From assembly GCF_031181555.1 (NCBI RefSeq), contig NZ_JAPSKQ010000025.1, forward strand, positions 16,710 through 51,935: 35,226 nucleotides of DNA, in the 5' to 3' direction. The notes below the pieces were generated by a model. That model was not told where the DNA came from, did no database searches, and worked only from the letters and a program-made list of their open reading frames with translations. Made by a program: the position numbers and the translations under genes. Below are positions 22,611 through 31,241 of this stretch, one piece after another. Positions within the stretch are counted from its first letter, which is position 1. The number at the start of each line of letters is the position of its first letter. The DNA comes from Streptomyces sp. (lineage in GTDB: Bacteria > Actinomycetota > Actinomycetes > Streptomycetales > Streptomycetaceae).

Positions 22611-22640
22611 ACCCTACAGCAAGGTGGGGCGTGGTTCGAA
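22611..22640 (-). promoter_or_regulatory. Candidate promoter for tRNA-Ser
   Basis: On the minus strand TTCGAA (22640-22635) and TAGGGT (22616-22611) are 18 bases apart. The predicted start is at about 22604, next to the tRNA 5' end. The -35 match is weak. It lies between the tadA stop and the tRNA, so the tRNA can be made independently of tadA. Confidence 0.4.
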
Positions 22641-22648
22641 ATCGGTAT

Positions 22649-23679
<1,031 letters not shown>

Positions 23680-23846
23680 CGTGACTCTCCCACTGGTCAT
23701 AGGCGTGCCGGTTGGGGGTCCCCCCGGCGGAGGCTGCGGGTGGGGAGTGCTCTGGTGAGCCCCACCCATTCGGAATCGTGGCAGAAACAAGGCCATCAGG
23801 GGACGTCTTCGGCTCCCTGTGTCCGGCAGTTTTGATCGCAGGTCGC

Positions 23847-23881
23847 CGAGTGCGCCCGTGAAGGACTCACCAGCGCACTCG
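23847..23881. repeat. 9-bp inverted repeat upstream of the tadA operon
   Basis: CGAGTGCGC (23847-23855) and GCGCACTCG (23873-23881) are perfect complements separated by 17 bases. The centres of the arms are 26 bases apart. It could be an operator or a leader stem; no candidate protein is adjacent. Confidence 0.5.
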
Positions 23882-23966
23882 TTGCCGCCACGTGCGGATC
23901 GTACGCGGCTTTGCCCGCCGTCCCCGCGCGGCCACTTCGGGAAACACGCGGGCGTGCCGCGATCTT

Positions 23967-24000
23967 CCCGTACGCGCGCCGTGTCCGCCCCGTACGCGCG
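23967..24000. repeat. 12-bp direct repeat, 22-base period
   Basis: CCCGTACGCGCG occurs at 23967-23978 and exactly again at 23989-24000. The 22-base period is two helical turns. The unit contains the palindrome CGTACG, so each copy could itself bind a dimer. Confidence 0.55.
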
Positions 24001-24049
24001 GTCCGCACCGCCGGGGCGGGCCGTCGGTACGGCGTTCACCCGGGGGCGC

Positions 24050-24253
24050 CTACCAGCGGAAGGTCCGCATGCGCATCGCGTGGCGCAGCCGGGCCGCCTT
24101 GGCGCGGCGCGGCTGGACCCGGTCGCGCAGGGCCCGGGCCTCGGCGAGTTCGCGCAGGAACCGGGCGCGTCGCCGCCGCCGCTCGGCCTCCGTCTCGTCC
24201 GGGCCGGGCCTCTCACGCGGCGACGGATCGTCCCGGTACTCCTGCTCAGGCAT
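24050..24253 (-). CDS. Small arginine-rich protein
   Basis: A 67-residue protein, [20 protein letters not shown] at the start, then an Arg-rich helical segment ([20 protein letters not shown]) and a basic tail ending MRMRTFRW. The charge and helix pattern suggest nucleic-acid or ribosome contact (inference). The ATG at 24253 was chosen because it follows GGTGG and removes an Ala-poor, unlikely upstream extension. It is divergent from upp. No known family is recognised. Confidence 0.6.
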   Translation of the reverse strand: MPEQEYRDDPSPRERPGPDETEAERRRRRARFLRELAEARALRDRVQPRRAKAARLRHAMRMRTFRW

Positions 24254-24358
24254 CGGTTCACCACCCCAGTCCGTCCCTCCCACCTTCCCCCGGACGGGCG
24301 GTTTGACGCCAGCGAACGAGTGGCGGGGAGAACCTGTGGCCTGCCACTCGCGGGGACA

Positions 24359-24384
24359 CCGGGCCTCCTGGGCCCGGTTACTGT
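24359..24384 (+). promoter_or_regulatory. Hairpin and -10 element upstream of upp
   Basis: CCGGGCC (24359-24365) and GGCCCGG (24371-24377) form a 7-bp inverted repeat with a TCCTG loop. TACTGT (24379-24384) right after it fits a -10 element, giving a start at about 24391 and a nearly leaderless upp message. No good -35 is visible. The palindrome lies in the spacer and could bind a repressor. Confidence 0.35.
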
Positions 24385-24391
24385 TGGGGAC

Positions 24392-25027
24392 ATGCGTCTC
24401 CACGTCGTCGACCACCCCCTGGTCGCCCACAAGCTCACCACGCTGCGCGACCAGCGCACCGACTCCGCGACCTTCCGCCGTCTGGCCGACGAGCTGGTCA
24501 CCCTGCTCGCCTACGAGGCCACGCGTGACGTGCGCACCGAGCAGGTCGACATCCGGACGCCGGTGGAGCGGACCACGGGCGTGAAGCTGTCCCACCCGCG
24601 CCCGCTGGTGGTGCCGATCCTGCGGGCCGGTCTCGGCATGCTGGACGGCATGGTCCGGCTGCTGCCGACCGCCGAGGTGGGCTTCCTCGGCATGATCCGC
24701 AACGAGGAGACGCTGCAGGCCTCGACGTACGCCACGCGGATGCCGGAGGACCTCTCCGGGCGTCAGGTGTACGTCCTGGACCCGATGCTCGCCACCGGCG
24801 GCACGCTGGTCGCGGCGATCCGGGAGCTGATCGAGCGCGGCGCGGACGACGTGACCGCCGTGGTGCTGCTGGCCGCGCCGGAGGGCGTCGAGGTCATGGA
24901 GCGCGAGCTGGCCGGCACCCCGGTGACGGTCGTGACGGCGTCGGTCGACGAGCGCCTCAACGAGCAGGGCTACATCGTGCCGGGCCTCGGCGACGCCGGG
25001 GACCGGATGTACGGGGCGGCCGAGTAG
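24392..25027 (+). CDS. upp: Uracil phosphoribosyltransferase
   Basis: A 211-residue enzyme of the usual length for Upp. It makes UMP from uracil and PRPP in pyrimidine salvage. Motifs: [20 protein letters not shown] at the start, [29 protein letters not shown], the PRPP loop [11 protein letters not shown], and the uracil-binding C-terminus [15 protein letters not shown]. The ATG at 24392 matches the family N-terminus; GGGG stands only 2 bases before it. It is a single gene, convergent with the LytR_C gene. Confidence 0.95.
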   Translation: MRLHVVDHPLVAHKLTTLRDQRTDSATFRRLADELVTLLAYEATRDVRTEQVDIRTPVERTTGVKLSHPRPLVVPILRAGLGMLDGMVRLLPTAEVGFLGMIRNEETLQASTYATRMPEDLSGRQVYVLDPMLATGGTLVAAIRELIERGADDVTAVVLLAAPEGVEVMERELAGTPVTVVTASVDERLNEQGYIVPGLGDAGDRMYGAAE

Positions 25028-25063
25028 GCGCCGAGGCGCCCGCTCCCGTTTCCCCGCTGCCGT

Positions 25064-25699
25064 TCAGCAGCTCTTCTTCGCGGTGGGCGCCGGCTCGGGC
25101 TCGGCCAGTGCGGCCAGGGCCCGGTCGGCGTCCGCCTTCTTCGTCAGGTTCCGGAAACCGTCGCCGATGATGAGGTCGAGCTCGCTCCCCCTGCGGGCGG
25201 CGTCGGTGCGGCGTTCGGCGCCGGCGAGCTGGGTGCCGAGCACCGGCAGCGAGGTGTCGAGGGCGGCGGCGGGCCCGAGCAGCACACCGGTGCCCTTGAC
25301 CTTCTTGTCGTACTCCTCGGTCGCGTTGGCGACCTCGCCGATCCTGAAGCCGCGCTTCTTCAGCTCGTCGGCGGTCTTCTGGGCGAGACCGCCGCGGGTC
25401 GTGGCGTTGAGGACGTTGACCGTGATCGCGCCGGGCTCGGGGAGGGCCTTCGGGGCGGCCGCGCGGCTCGCCGCGGTGGCGCAGGCCGCCTTGGTGCCGG
25501 TCGCGGAGGCGGAGTCACCGCCGCCGGTGAACACGTCGATGAGCTGCAGCGTGCCCCAGCCGACGACGCCGAGCACGGCGACGGAGGCGGCGGTCAGGAC
25601 GACGAGCCTGCCGCGCTTCCGGGGCCGGCGCATCCGCGGGTACTTGCCACCCGTGATCCGGTACTGGCCGCCCATGCCAGGGGGAGTCAGCATGCTCAT
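25064..25699 (-). CDS. LytR_C-domain membrane-anchored protein
   Basis: A 211-residue protein with a short basic cytoplasmic N-terminus (YPRMRRPRKRG), one transmembrane helix (LVVLTAASVAVLGVVGWGTL, about 30-52), and an extracytoplasmic LytR C-terminal-type domain (ITVNVLNATTRGGLAQKTAD, ELKKRGFRIGEVANATEEYD, LDLIIGDGF). The catalytic LytR-CpsA-Psr domain is absent. Likely acts at the cell wall. The ATG at 25699 (MSM) gives the whole anchor; there is no ribosome site, and TACGCT ending 6 bases before the ATG hints at a leaderless start. The protein ends in a Cys. Confidence 0.85.
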   Translation of the reverse strand: MSMLTPPGMGGQYRITGGKYPRMRRPRKRGRLVVLTAASVAVLGVVGWGTLQLIDVFTGGGDSASATGTKAACATAASRAAAPKALPEPGAITVNVLNATTRGGLAQKTADELKKRGFRIGEVANATEEYDKKVKGTGVLLGPAAALDTSLPVLGTQLAGAERRTDAARRGSELDLIIGDGFRNLTKKADADRALAALAEPEPAPTAKKSC

Positions 25700-25809
25700 G
25701 AGCGCAGCGTAGTGCGCCCGGGCGGCAATGCCTACTAGATGATCATTCGACTGCGCACAGTCCAACCCGAAAGGGTCAAACCGAGCCGCGGCGGGGCGCC
25801 GGGGTGGTG

Positions 25810-26106
25810 TCAGTCCAGCTCGAGGACGCGGGCGTGCAGCACCTGCCGCTGCTGGAGCGCCGCCCGCACCGCGCGGTGCAGCCCGTCCTCCAGGTACAGA
25901 TCGCCCTGCCACTTCACGACGTGCGCGAAGAGGTCGCCGTAGAAGGTCGAGTCCTCGGCCAGGAGGGTCTCGAGGTCGAGCTGCTGCTTGGTCGTCACGA
26001 GCTGATCGAGGCGGACCGGGCGCGGCGCGACGTCCGCCCACTGCCGGGTGCTCTCCCGGCCGTGGTCGGGGTACGGCCGGCCGTTTCCGATGCGCTTGAA
26101 GATCAC
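25810..26106 (-). CDS. Small ParB/sulfiredoxin-fold-like protein (VapB-like in some annotations)
   Basis: A 98-residue soluble protein from a GTG at 26106. VRLDQLVTTKQQLDLETLLA followed by LYLEDGLHRAVRAALQQRQV and HARVLELD resembles ParB-N/sulfiredoxin-like domains, whose signature is a GxHR motif; here DGLHR. Orthologues are, as I recall, annotated as VapB-family antitoxins, but no toxin gene is adjacent and the sequence does not resemble a DNA-binding antitoxin. It may bind or hydrolyse nucleotides (inference). It stands alone between the LytR_C gene and the reductase gene. Confidence 0.7.
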   Translation of the reverse strand: MIFKRIGNGRPYPDHGRESTRQWADVAPRPVRLDQLVTTKQQLDLETLLAEDSTFYGDLFAHVVKWQGDLYLEDGLHRAVRAALQQRQVLHARVLELD

Positions 26107-26277
26107 ACGGAAAGCCTACCGGTCAAGACGTTCCGGGCGCAGCCACGGCGACGGAGTACGACGCCGAAAAAACCACCCGAAAACGGGAGGCACCGGGAAC
26201 GCCGCTCGACCGGTCGGCGCGGTGGGCGGTCCGGCGGCACCGGGGTTCCTGCCGCGGGACGGCACCGGGGTCCCGGC

Positions 26278-26330
26278 CCGGGGCGGGGAGCGGCACCGCC
26301 CCGGCGCCCCGGTGGCCGCGCGTCGCGGCC
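26278..26330 (-). terminator. Double stem-loop terminator after the siderophore-interacting protein gene
   Basis: Two perfect stems stand in tandem 31-83 bases past the stop on the minus strand: GGCCGCG/CGCGGCC with a CGT loop (26314-26330) and CCGGGGCGG/CCGCCCCGG with a 9-base loop (26278-26304). No T-run is seen. The rest of the 254-base gap up to 26107 shows no gene, only the word GGCACCGGGGT repeated at about 26237 and 26261. Confidence 0.65.
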
Positions 26331-26360
26331 CCGCCCACCGCGCCGGTACCGCCTCGCGGT

Positions 26361-27083
26361 TCAGCTCGCGCGCCAGTACCCCAGCGCGTGCATCCGCTGC
26401 TTGGGCACGCCCAGCTCCTTGCGGACGAACGCCGACAGCGCCCGGGTGGTCGTGGTGTCGCAGGAGATCCAGACGTACGGGTCCGGGCTGGCCCGCAGCA
26501 GCTCGGGCAGGTCGGCCCGCACCCGCTCGACCAGCGCCGCCCCGGCCTCCTGCCGGGGCACCTCGCGCACCTCGTGCCGCTCCGGGTCCGCCCGGCAGGG
26601 CAGCCCGTCGAGCGTGCCCTCGAACCAGACGGTCGCCGGAGCGGAACCCAGCGCGCCGAGCAGCGAGTTGATGGCCGGCAGCGACGCCGGGTCGCCGACC
26701 GCGAAGACGTGGGAGGGGGCGGGGCTGGGCTCCTCGAACCCCGTGCCCTGCACGGTGGCCTCGATGGTGTCCCCGGGCTTCGCCGTCCGTGCCCAGTCGC
26801 TGGCGCACCCCTCGTGCAGCGCGAACTCCAGGCTGAAGGTGCCGGCCGCCGGGTCCGGGTCGACCAGGGTGTACGCCCGCTGGTGCGGCCTGCCCGCGTT
26901 GTCGAACCACAGCCGCACCCACATCGTCGGGTGGACGCCGGTCGCCGCCAGCATCCCGCCGTCGGCGAAGTGCACCCGCCGGTACGCGGCGGTGACGTCC
27001 TCGGCCCCCGTCACGGTGAACCTGAAGTCCTTCGCGCGCAGCAGTTTGAGGACCGCGCCCTCCCAACCCCGCCCCTGCCCCAT
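26361..27083 (-). CDS. Siderophore-interacting protein (FAD ferric-siderophore reductase)
   Basis: A 240-residue flavoprotein of the SIP/ViuB family, which reduces Fe(III)-siderophores in the cytoplasm using NAD(P)H. RAYTLVDPD carries the FAD-binding RxYT/S motif, the LHEGCASDWARTAKPGD part follows, and FAVGDPASLPAINSLL and WISCDTTTTRALSAFVR form the NAD(P)H-binding side. The ATG at 27083 has GAGGA 4 bases upstream; a GTG at 27116 is an alternative that would add 11 residues. It is divergent from the acylase operon, with an iron box between, so it should be derepressed when iron is scarce. Confidence 0.92.
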   Translation of the reverse strand: MGQGRGWEGAVLKLLRAKDFRFTVTGAEDVTAAYRRVHFADGGMLAATGVHPTMWVRLWFDNAGRPHQRAYTLVDPDPAAGTFSLEFALHEGCASDWARTAKPGDTIEATVQGTGFEEPSPAPSHVFAVGDPASLPAINSLLGALGSAPATVWFEGTLDGLPCRADPERHEVREVPRQEAGAALVERVRADLPELLRASPDPYVWISCDTTTTRALSAFVRKELGVPKQRMHALGYWRAS

Positions 27084-27123
27084 CGCGTCCTCACCCTTCG
27101 CGTACGATTCCGCCACGGCTTAC

Positions 27124-27142
27124 TTAGGGGAGCCTAACCTAA
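27124..27142. promoter_or_regulatory. DmdR/IdeR iron box
   Basis: TTAGGGGAGCCTAACCTAA, read on the minus strand as TTAGGTTAGGCTCCCCTAA, matches the DmdR1 consensus TTAGGTTAGGCTCACCTAA at 18 of 19 positions. It overlaps the TAGGCT -10-like element of the divergent promoter of the reductase gene and stands 17 bases before the acylase GTG. With Fe(II)-loaded repressor bound it should silence both directions. Confidence 0.92.
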
Positions 27143-27159
27143 AGTGAAATGAGGGCACA

Positions 27160-29898
27160 GTGGCCGGCGAGATCTTTCGGGACCCCTGGGGCATCCCCCA
27201 TCTGCGCGCGGACGACGCGAACGAACTCGCCCGCGTCCAGGGCCGGGTCACCGCCCTCGACCGGGCCTGGCAATTGGAGGTCGAACGGCACCGGGCGCAG
27301 GGCACCTCGGCGTCCTTCCTCGGCCCCGAGGCCCTGTCCTGGGACCGCTTCGTCCGCCGCGCCCGCCTGGCCGACACGGCCCGCCGCTGCTGGGCCGGAC
27401 TGGAGCGGCGGGACCCGGAGACGGCCGACTGGGTCCGGGCCTACGTGGCGGGCGTGAACGAGGGGCTGGGCACCGCCACCGCCCCCGAGTTCGCCCGCGT
27501 GGGCCTCGCCCCCGGCCGCTGGGAGCCCTGGACCCCGCTCGGGATCTGGCTCGCCACCCACATCCTCTTCGCCGGCTTCCCCGCCAAGCTGTGGCGCGAG
27601 CACGTCGCCACCCACCTCGGCGCGGACGCCGTCGGCCTGTTCGCCACCGACGGCCCCGGCACCTCGGGCAGCAACGGCTGGCTCGTCGCCGGGGAGCGCA
27701 CGGTCACCGGGCAGGCGGTCATCGCCGGAGACCCGCACCGCTTCATCGAGGACCCCGGCGTCTACCAGCAGGTCCGCCTCTCCTGCCCGGAGTTCGACGT
27801 CGTCGGCCTCGCCGTGCCCGGTGTCCCCGGCATCGCCCACTTCGGCCACACCGGCACGGTCGCCTGGGCCATCACCAACGCCATGGCCGACTACCAGGAC
27901 CTCTACCGCGAGCGGCTGCGGCGCACCGGCGCCGGGGTGGAGGCGCTCGGCCCGGACGGGACGTGGCACCGGGCCGCCCGGCACACCGAGACCGTCGATG
28001 TGGCGGGCGAGGAGCCGGTCGAGGTCGAGGTCGTCGAGACCGACCGCGGCCCGGTCGTCATCGGCGGCCCCGAGGGCCTCGACGACGGGGTGTCCCGGCC
28101 CGGCGGACCCCCGCTCGCCGTCGCCCTGCGCTACCCGCCCCGCGTCACCGGCGACCTGGGCTTCGGCGCCCTGCTGCCGCTGCTGCGGGCCCGCCGCGTC
28201 GCCGACGTGGACCGGGCCGCCGACCGGTGGGCCGAGCCGGTCAACGTGCTCCTGGCCGCCGACACCGAGGGCGGCACCCTGCACCGGGTGGCCGGCCGGG
28301 TCCCGGTGCGCTCCGAGGCCAACCGGACCCGCCTGGTGCCGGCCTGGGAGCCCGGTCACGAGTGGCGGGGCTGGCACGAGCCACCGCGCGCCGGACTGAC
28401 CGACGGGGTCGCCGTGATGGCGAACCAGCGCGGCCCCGCGGCCCCGCTCGGCGTCGAGTTCGCCCCGCCGCACCGCGCCGACCGCATCACCGCGCTGCTG
28501 GCCGGGCGGGAGCGCTGGTCCGCCGCCGACATGCCCGCGATCCACACGGACACCCACCTCGCCTCCGCCGCCGCCCTGCTGGACCGCCTCGCGGCCCTCG
28601 ACGGCACGGGCCTGAGCGGCCCGGCCGCCTCCCTGCGCGACCGCCTCCTGCGCTGGAACCGCCGCATGGACGCGGACAGCGCCGACGCGGCCGCCTTCGC
28701 GGCGGTGCGCGGCGCGGTCGTACGGCACCTCGCGGCGCACCCCGCGTTCGCCGCGGCGGCCACGCCGCCCGCGTACCCGGAGGTCTTCCGGCCCTGGCTC
28801 GCGCTGGTCCCGCGCATCGGCCACGCCCTCGAACACCTCCTCACCGCGGAGGAGCTGTTCGGTGTCGACCGTCCGGCGGCCGTCCGCGCGGCCCTGGAGG
28901 AGGTGGCCGCCCGGCCGCCCGCCGGCACCTGGGGCGACACCCACCGCCTGGTCCCCTGGCGGGCCCTGCCCCCGGCCACGCCGTACGACGAGCCCGGCCT
29001 GTCCGGCGACCACGACTGCGTGCTGTGCACCTCCGCCGTGCCCGGCCTGACCGACCTCGCCGCGCGCGGCCCGGCCGCCCGGTACGTCTGGGACCTGGCC
29101 CGGCGCGAGGATAGCCGCTGGGTGGTGCCGTTCGGCGTCTCGGGCATCCCCGGATCCCCTCACCACCGCGACCAGCAGCCCCTGTGGCTTGCGGGGGACC
29201 TGGTCCCGGTCGTCACCGACTGGGACCGGCTGCACAGGGAAGCCGACGGGCTTTCGCGAAGAACCGAGGAACGACCGACGAGGAGACCGATGTCCGACCC
29301 CTACGCCTCCCGCGCGGCCGTCCACGAGCAGGTGGTCGACGGCTTCGGCGCCGTGCGCATCCTGCCGCTGGACGCCCGGGCCGACGCCCCCCTGCTGCAC
29401 CGCTGGGTGAGCGAGGAACGCGCCGCCTTCTGGGGCATGAACGGCCTCACCGAGGAGCGGGTCGCCGAGATCTACGCCCACATGGACACGCTCGACACGC
29501 ACCACGCCTTCCTCGTCCTCAAGGACGGCACACCGGCCGCGCTGCTCCAGACATACGAGCCGGAGGCCGACCGGGTCGGCGAGTGCTACCCCGTCGAACC
29601 CGGCGACATCGGCGTCCACCTGCTGCTCGCCCCCGCCGAGCCGGGCGGGGAACGTCCCGGCTGGACCGGCGGGCTGACCGCCGCCATCATCACGTACGTG
29701 CTGCTGGGCCTGGGCCGCGAGCGCGTGGTGGTCGACCCCGACGTGGCCAACGAGAAGGCGGTCGCCCGCTTCCTGAAGCAGGGCTTCACGGCCGGTCCCG
29801 AGGTCGTGCTGCCGGAGGTCGACCTGCCCGACGTGTATCTCCCGGCGAAGAAAGCCCGACTCGCCTTCCTCACCCGCGAGGTAGCCTTCGGCGCGTGA
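27160..29898 (+). CDS. Penicillin-acylase-family Ntn hydrolase fused to an IucB-like acetyltransferase
   Basis: A 912-residue protein; GAGGG stands 4 bases before the GTG. Residues 1 to about 700 are a penicillin-acylase-type Ntn hydrolase: IFRDPWGIPHLRAD at the start, then PGTSGSNGW with the predicted nucleophile Ser171 exposed by self-cleavage, DPHRF, and ITNAMADYQD with an Asn for the oxyanion hole. No signal peptide, so cytoplasmic. Residues about 711-912 (MSDPYASRAAVHEQ) are a complete GNAT domain of the IucB/AlcB siderophore type (WVSEERAAFWGMNG, GDIGVHLLLAP, NEKAVARFLKQGF). No stop separates the halves in any forward frame. Stand-alone homologues would make two proteins. Likely role: acyl editing of an amide or hydroxamate siderophore (inference). 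Confidence 0.88.
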   Translation: MAGEIFRDPWGIPHLRADDANELARVQGRVTALDRAWQLEVERHRAQGTSASFLGPEALSWDRFVRRARLADTARRCWAGLERRDPETADWVRAYVAGVNEGLGTATAPEFARVGLAPGRWEPWTPLGIWLATHILFAGFPAKLWREHVATHLGADAVGLFATDGPGTSGSNGWLVAGERTVTGQAVIAGDPHRFIEDPGVYQQVRLSCPEFDVVGLAVPGVPGIAHFGHTGTVAWAITNAMADYQDLYRERLRRTGAGVEALGPDGTWHRAARHTETVDVAGEEPVEVEVVETDRGPVVIGGPEGLDDGVSRPGGPPLAVALRYPPRVTGDLGFGALLPLLRARRVADVDRAADRWAEPVNVLLAADTEGGTLHRVAGRVPVRSEANRTRLVPAWEPGHEWRGWHEPPRAGLTDGVAVMANQRGPAAPLGVEFAPPHRADRITALLAGRERWSAADMPAIHTDTHLASAAALLDRLAALDGTGLSGPAASLRDRLLRWNRRMDADSADAAAFAAVRGAVVRHLAAHPAFAAAATPPAYPEVFRPWLALVPRIGHALEHLLTAEELFGVDRPAAVRAALEEVAARPPAGTWGDTHRLVPWRALPPATPYDEPGLSGDHDCVLCTSAVPGLTDLAARGPAARYVWDLARREDSRWVVPFGVSGIPGSPHHRDQQPLWLAGDLVPVVTDWDRLHREADGLSRRTEERPTRRPMSDPYASRAAVHEQVVDGFGAVRILPLDARADAPLLHRWVSEERAAFWGMNGLTEERVAEIYAHMDTLDTHHAFLVLKDGTPAALLQTYEPEADRVGECYPVEPGDIGVHLLLAPAEPGGERPGWTGGLTAAIITYVLLGLGRERVVVDPDVANEKAVARFLKQGFTAGPEVVLPEVDLPDVYLPAKKARLAFLTREVAFGA
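29280..29292 (+). promoter_or_regulatory. Internal ribosome site and ATG at the acylase-acetyltransferase junction
   Basis: GAGGAG (29280-29285) stands 4 bases before an in-frame ATG (29290-29292) exactly where the acetyltransferase domain begins (residue 711). It is a better ribosome site than that of most genes in this window. A free 202-residue acetyltransferase could therefore be made besides the fusion protein. Confidence 0.6.
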
Positions 29899-30374
29899 CC
29901 CCCGACGACCTCGTCGCCCACTACGGACTGGAGCCGATCCCCCGCGAGGGCGGACGGTTCCGGCGGACCTGGGCGGGTCCCGAGCGGCCCGACGGCCGGC
30001 CCGAGGGCACCGCCGTCGTCGCCCTGCTCACCGACGGGCCGGGAGACTTCTCCGCCCTGCACCGCCTGCCCGCCGACGAGGTCTGGCACTTCTACCTCGG
30101 CGACCCGCTCCGGATGCTCCTCCTCGCCCCCGACGGCACCGCGCGCACCCCCGTGCTGGGCCCGGACGTCCTCGGCGGCCAGCACGTCCAGCTCACCGTG
30201 CCCGCCGGCACCTGGATGGGGGCGCGGGTGGCGGAGGGCGGGGCCTGGACGCTCTTCGGCTGCACGATGGCGCCCGGCTTCACCTACGAGGGCTACGAGC
30301 ACGGGGACGCGGCGGAGCTGACGGCGCGCTACCCGGACCAGGCGGACCGGATCGCGGCCCTGTGCCGGTCATGA
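29895..30374 (+). CDS. Cupin_5 (DUF985) protein
   Basis: A 159-residue cupin of the DUF985 type: LVAHYGLEPIPREGGRFRRT at the N-terminus, LHRLPADEVWHFYLGDPLRM with the metal-binding-type DEVWHFY motif, VQLTVPAGTWMGARV, and FGCTMAPGFTYEGYE near the end. The GTG overlaps the stop of the acylase-acetyltransferase gene (GTGA), and the next gene overlaps its own stop (ATGA), so it is the middle member of a coupled operon under the iron box. Substrate and reaction are unknown. Confidence 0.9.
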   Translation: MTPDDLVAHYGLEPIPREGGRFRRTWAGPERPDGRPEGTAVVALLTDGPGDFSALHRLPADEVWHFYLGDPLRMLLLAPDGTARTPVLGPDVLGGQHVQLTVPAGTWMGARVAEGGAWTLFGCTMAPGFTYEGYEHGDAAELTARYPDQADRIAALCRS

Positions 30375-31168
30375 ACCGGCCGGGACTGCTGGAGGGGCAG
30401 GTCGCCCTGGTCACCGGCGCGGGCGGCGGCATCGGCCGGGGCATCGCCCTGCGGTTCGCCGAGGAGGGCGCCGCGGTCGCGCTGCACTGCCGTACGGCGG
30501 TGTCGTCCGCGCACGGGGCCGCCGACCGCATCCGGGCGGCGGGCGGCGAGGCCGTCGTCCTGCGCGCCGACCTGACCGACGAGGACGCCTGCCGCCGCCT
30601 GGTCGCCGAGGCGGCGGAGTGGGGCGGGGGCCGGCTGACGGCGTTGGTCAACAGCGCGGGGGTGCAGCCGGTCCGGGAACTCGCCGGGATGACGGCGGCC
30701 GAGTGGCGCGAGGTCGTGGACACCAACGTCACCAGCGTCTTCGCCTGCACCCAGGCGGCGGCGGAGCTCATGCGGGACCAGCGGGAACGGGAGCACGGCG
30801 GGCGTGCGCAGGGCGGCTCCATCACCCACGTCGCCTCCGTCGAGGCGCACAGCCCGGCGCCGGGTCACGCCCACTACTGCGCGTCCAAGGCGGCCGTGGT
30901 GATGCACGCCCGCGCGGCGGCCCTGGAGTACGGCCCGTGGGGGATCCGCGTGAACACGGTCTCGCCCGGTCTGATCGAGCGGGAGGGGCTGGCGGACGCC
31001 TGGCCGGAGGGCGTGCGCCGCTGGCGGCAGGCGTCCGCCGTGGGCCGGCTCGGCCGCCCGGAGGACGTCGGCGACGCCTGCGTGTTCCTGGCCTCCCGGC
31101 TCGCGTCCTGGGTGACGGGCCACGACCTGGTGGTGGACGGAGGGGTCTCGGCCCGGCCGACCTGGTGA
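30371..31168 (+). CDS. Short-chain dehydrogenase/reductase
   Basis: A 265-residue classical SDR. The nucleotide-binding motif TGAGGGIG (about residues 18-25), the NSAGVQP strand, a catalytic Ser in THVASVEAH, and YCASK (YxxxK) are all present, with VDGGVSARPTW at the C-terminus. It should be an NAD(P)-dependent oxidoreductase of an unknown alcohol or ketone. The ATG at 30371 overlaps the cupin stop; a GTG at 30362 is possible but less likely. It is the last gene of the run downstream of the iron box. Confidence 0.92.
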   Translation: MNRPGLLEGQVALVTGAGGGIGRGIALRFAEEGAAVALHCRTAVSSAHGAADRIRAAGGEAVVLRADLTDEDACRRLVAEAAEWGGGRLTALVNSAGVQPVRELAGMTAAEWREVVDTNVTSVFACTQAAAELMRDQREREHGGRAQGGSITHVASVEAHSPAPGHAHYCASKAAVVMHARAAALEYGPWGIRVNTVSPGLIEREGLADAWPEGVRRWRQASAVGRLGRPEDVGDACVFLASRLASWVTGHDLVVDGGVSARPTW

Positions 31169-31241
31169 GCCGGACGATGAGCACACCGGGCCCCGCATCC
31201 GTACGTAACCCGGAGCCGGGCGGCCGGGAGGCGGGTACGAC

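Larger units (their letters stand above)
23680..24049. other. 370-base intergenic region with repeats, no gene seen
   Basis: No convincing coding sequence was found between the tadA-associated gene and the small basic protein gene. It must hold the promoter for the tadA operon. It also contains a 9-bp inverted repeat at 23847-23881 and a 12-bp direct repeat at 23967-24000. GCCGT-CGGT-ACGGC (24020-24033), just past the stop of the small basic protein gene, may be a weak terminator stem. Confidence 0.6.

Noticed and set aside
24254-24391. A PyrR-type attenuator or riboswitch upstream of upp
   Set aside because: There is only one short palindrome overlapping the probable promoter; no antiterminator/terminator pair or conserved PyrR-binding loop is visible.
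25810-26106. A toxin-antitoxin pair
   Set aside because: There is no adjacent toxin gene, and the protein lacks an antitoxin DNA-binding motif.
27139-29619. A very long open frame on the minus strand opposite the acylase gene (826 codons)
   Set aside because: It has the Arg/Gly/Ala-rich composition of a high-GC antisense shadow, no recognisable domain, and the forward strand encodes clear conserved families.
31169-31241. A CsoR operator upstream of the CopC-CopD gene
   Set aside because: No TACCCC/GGGGTA-type palindrome is present in the gap before the gene.
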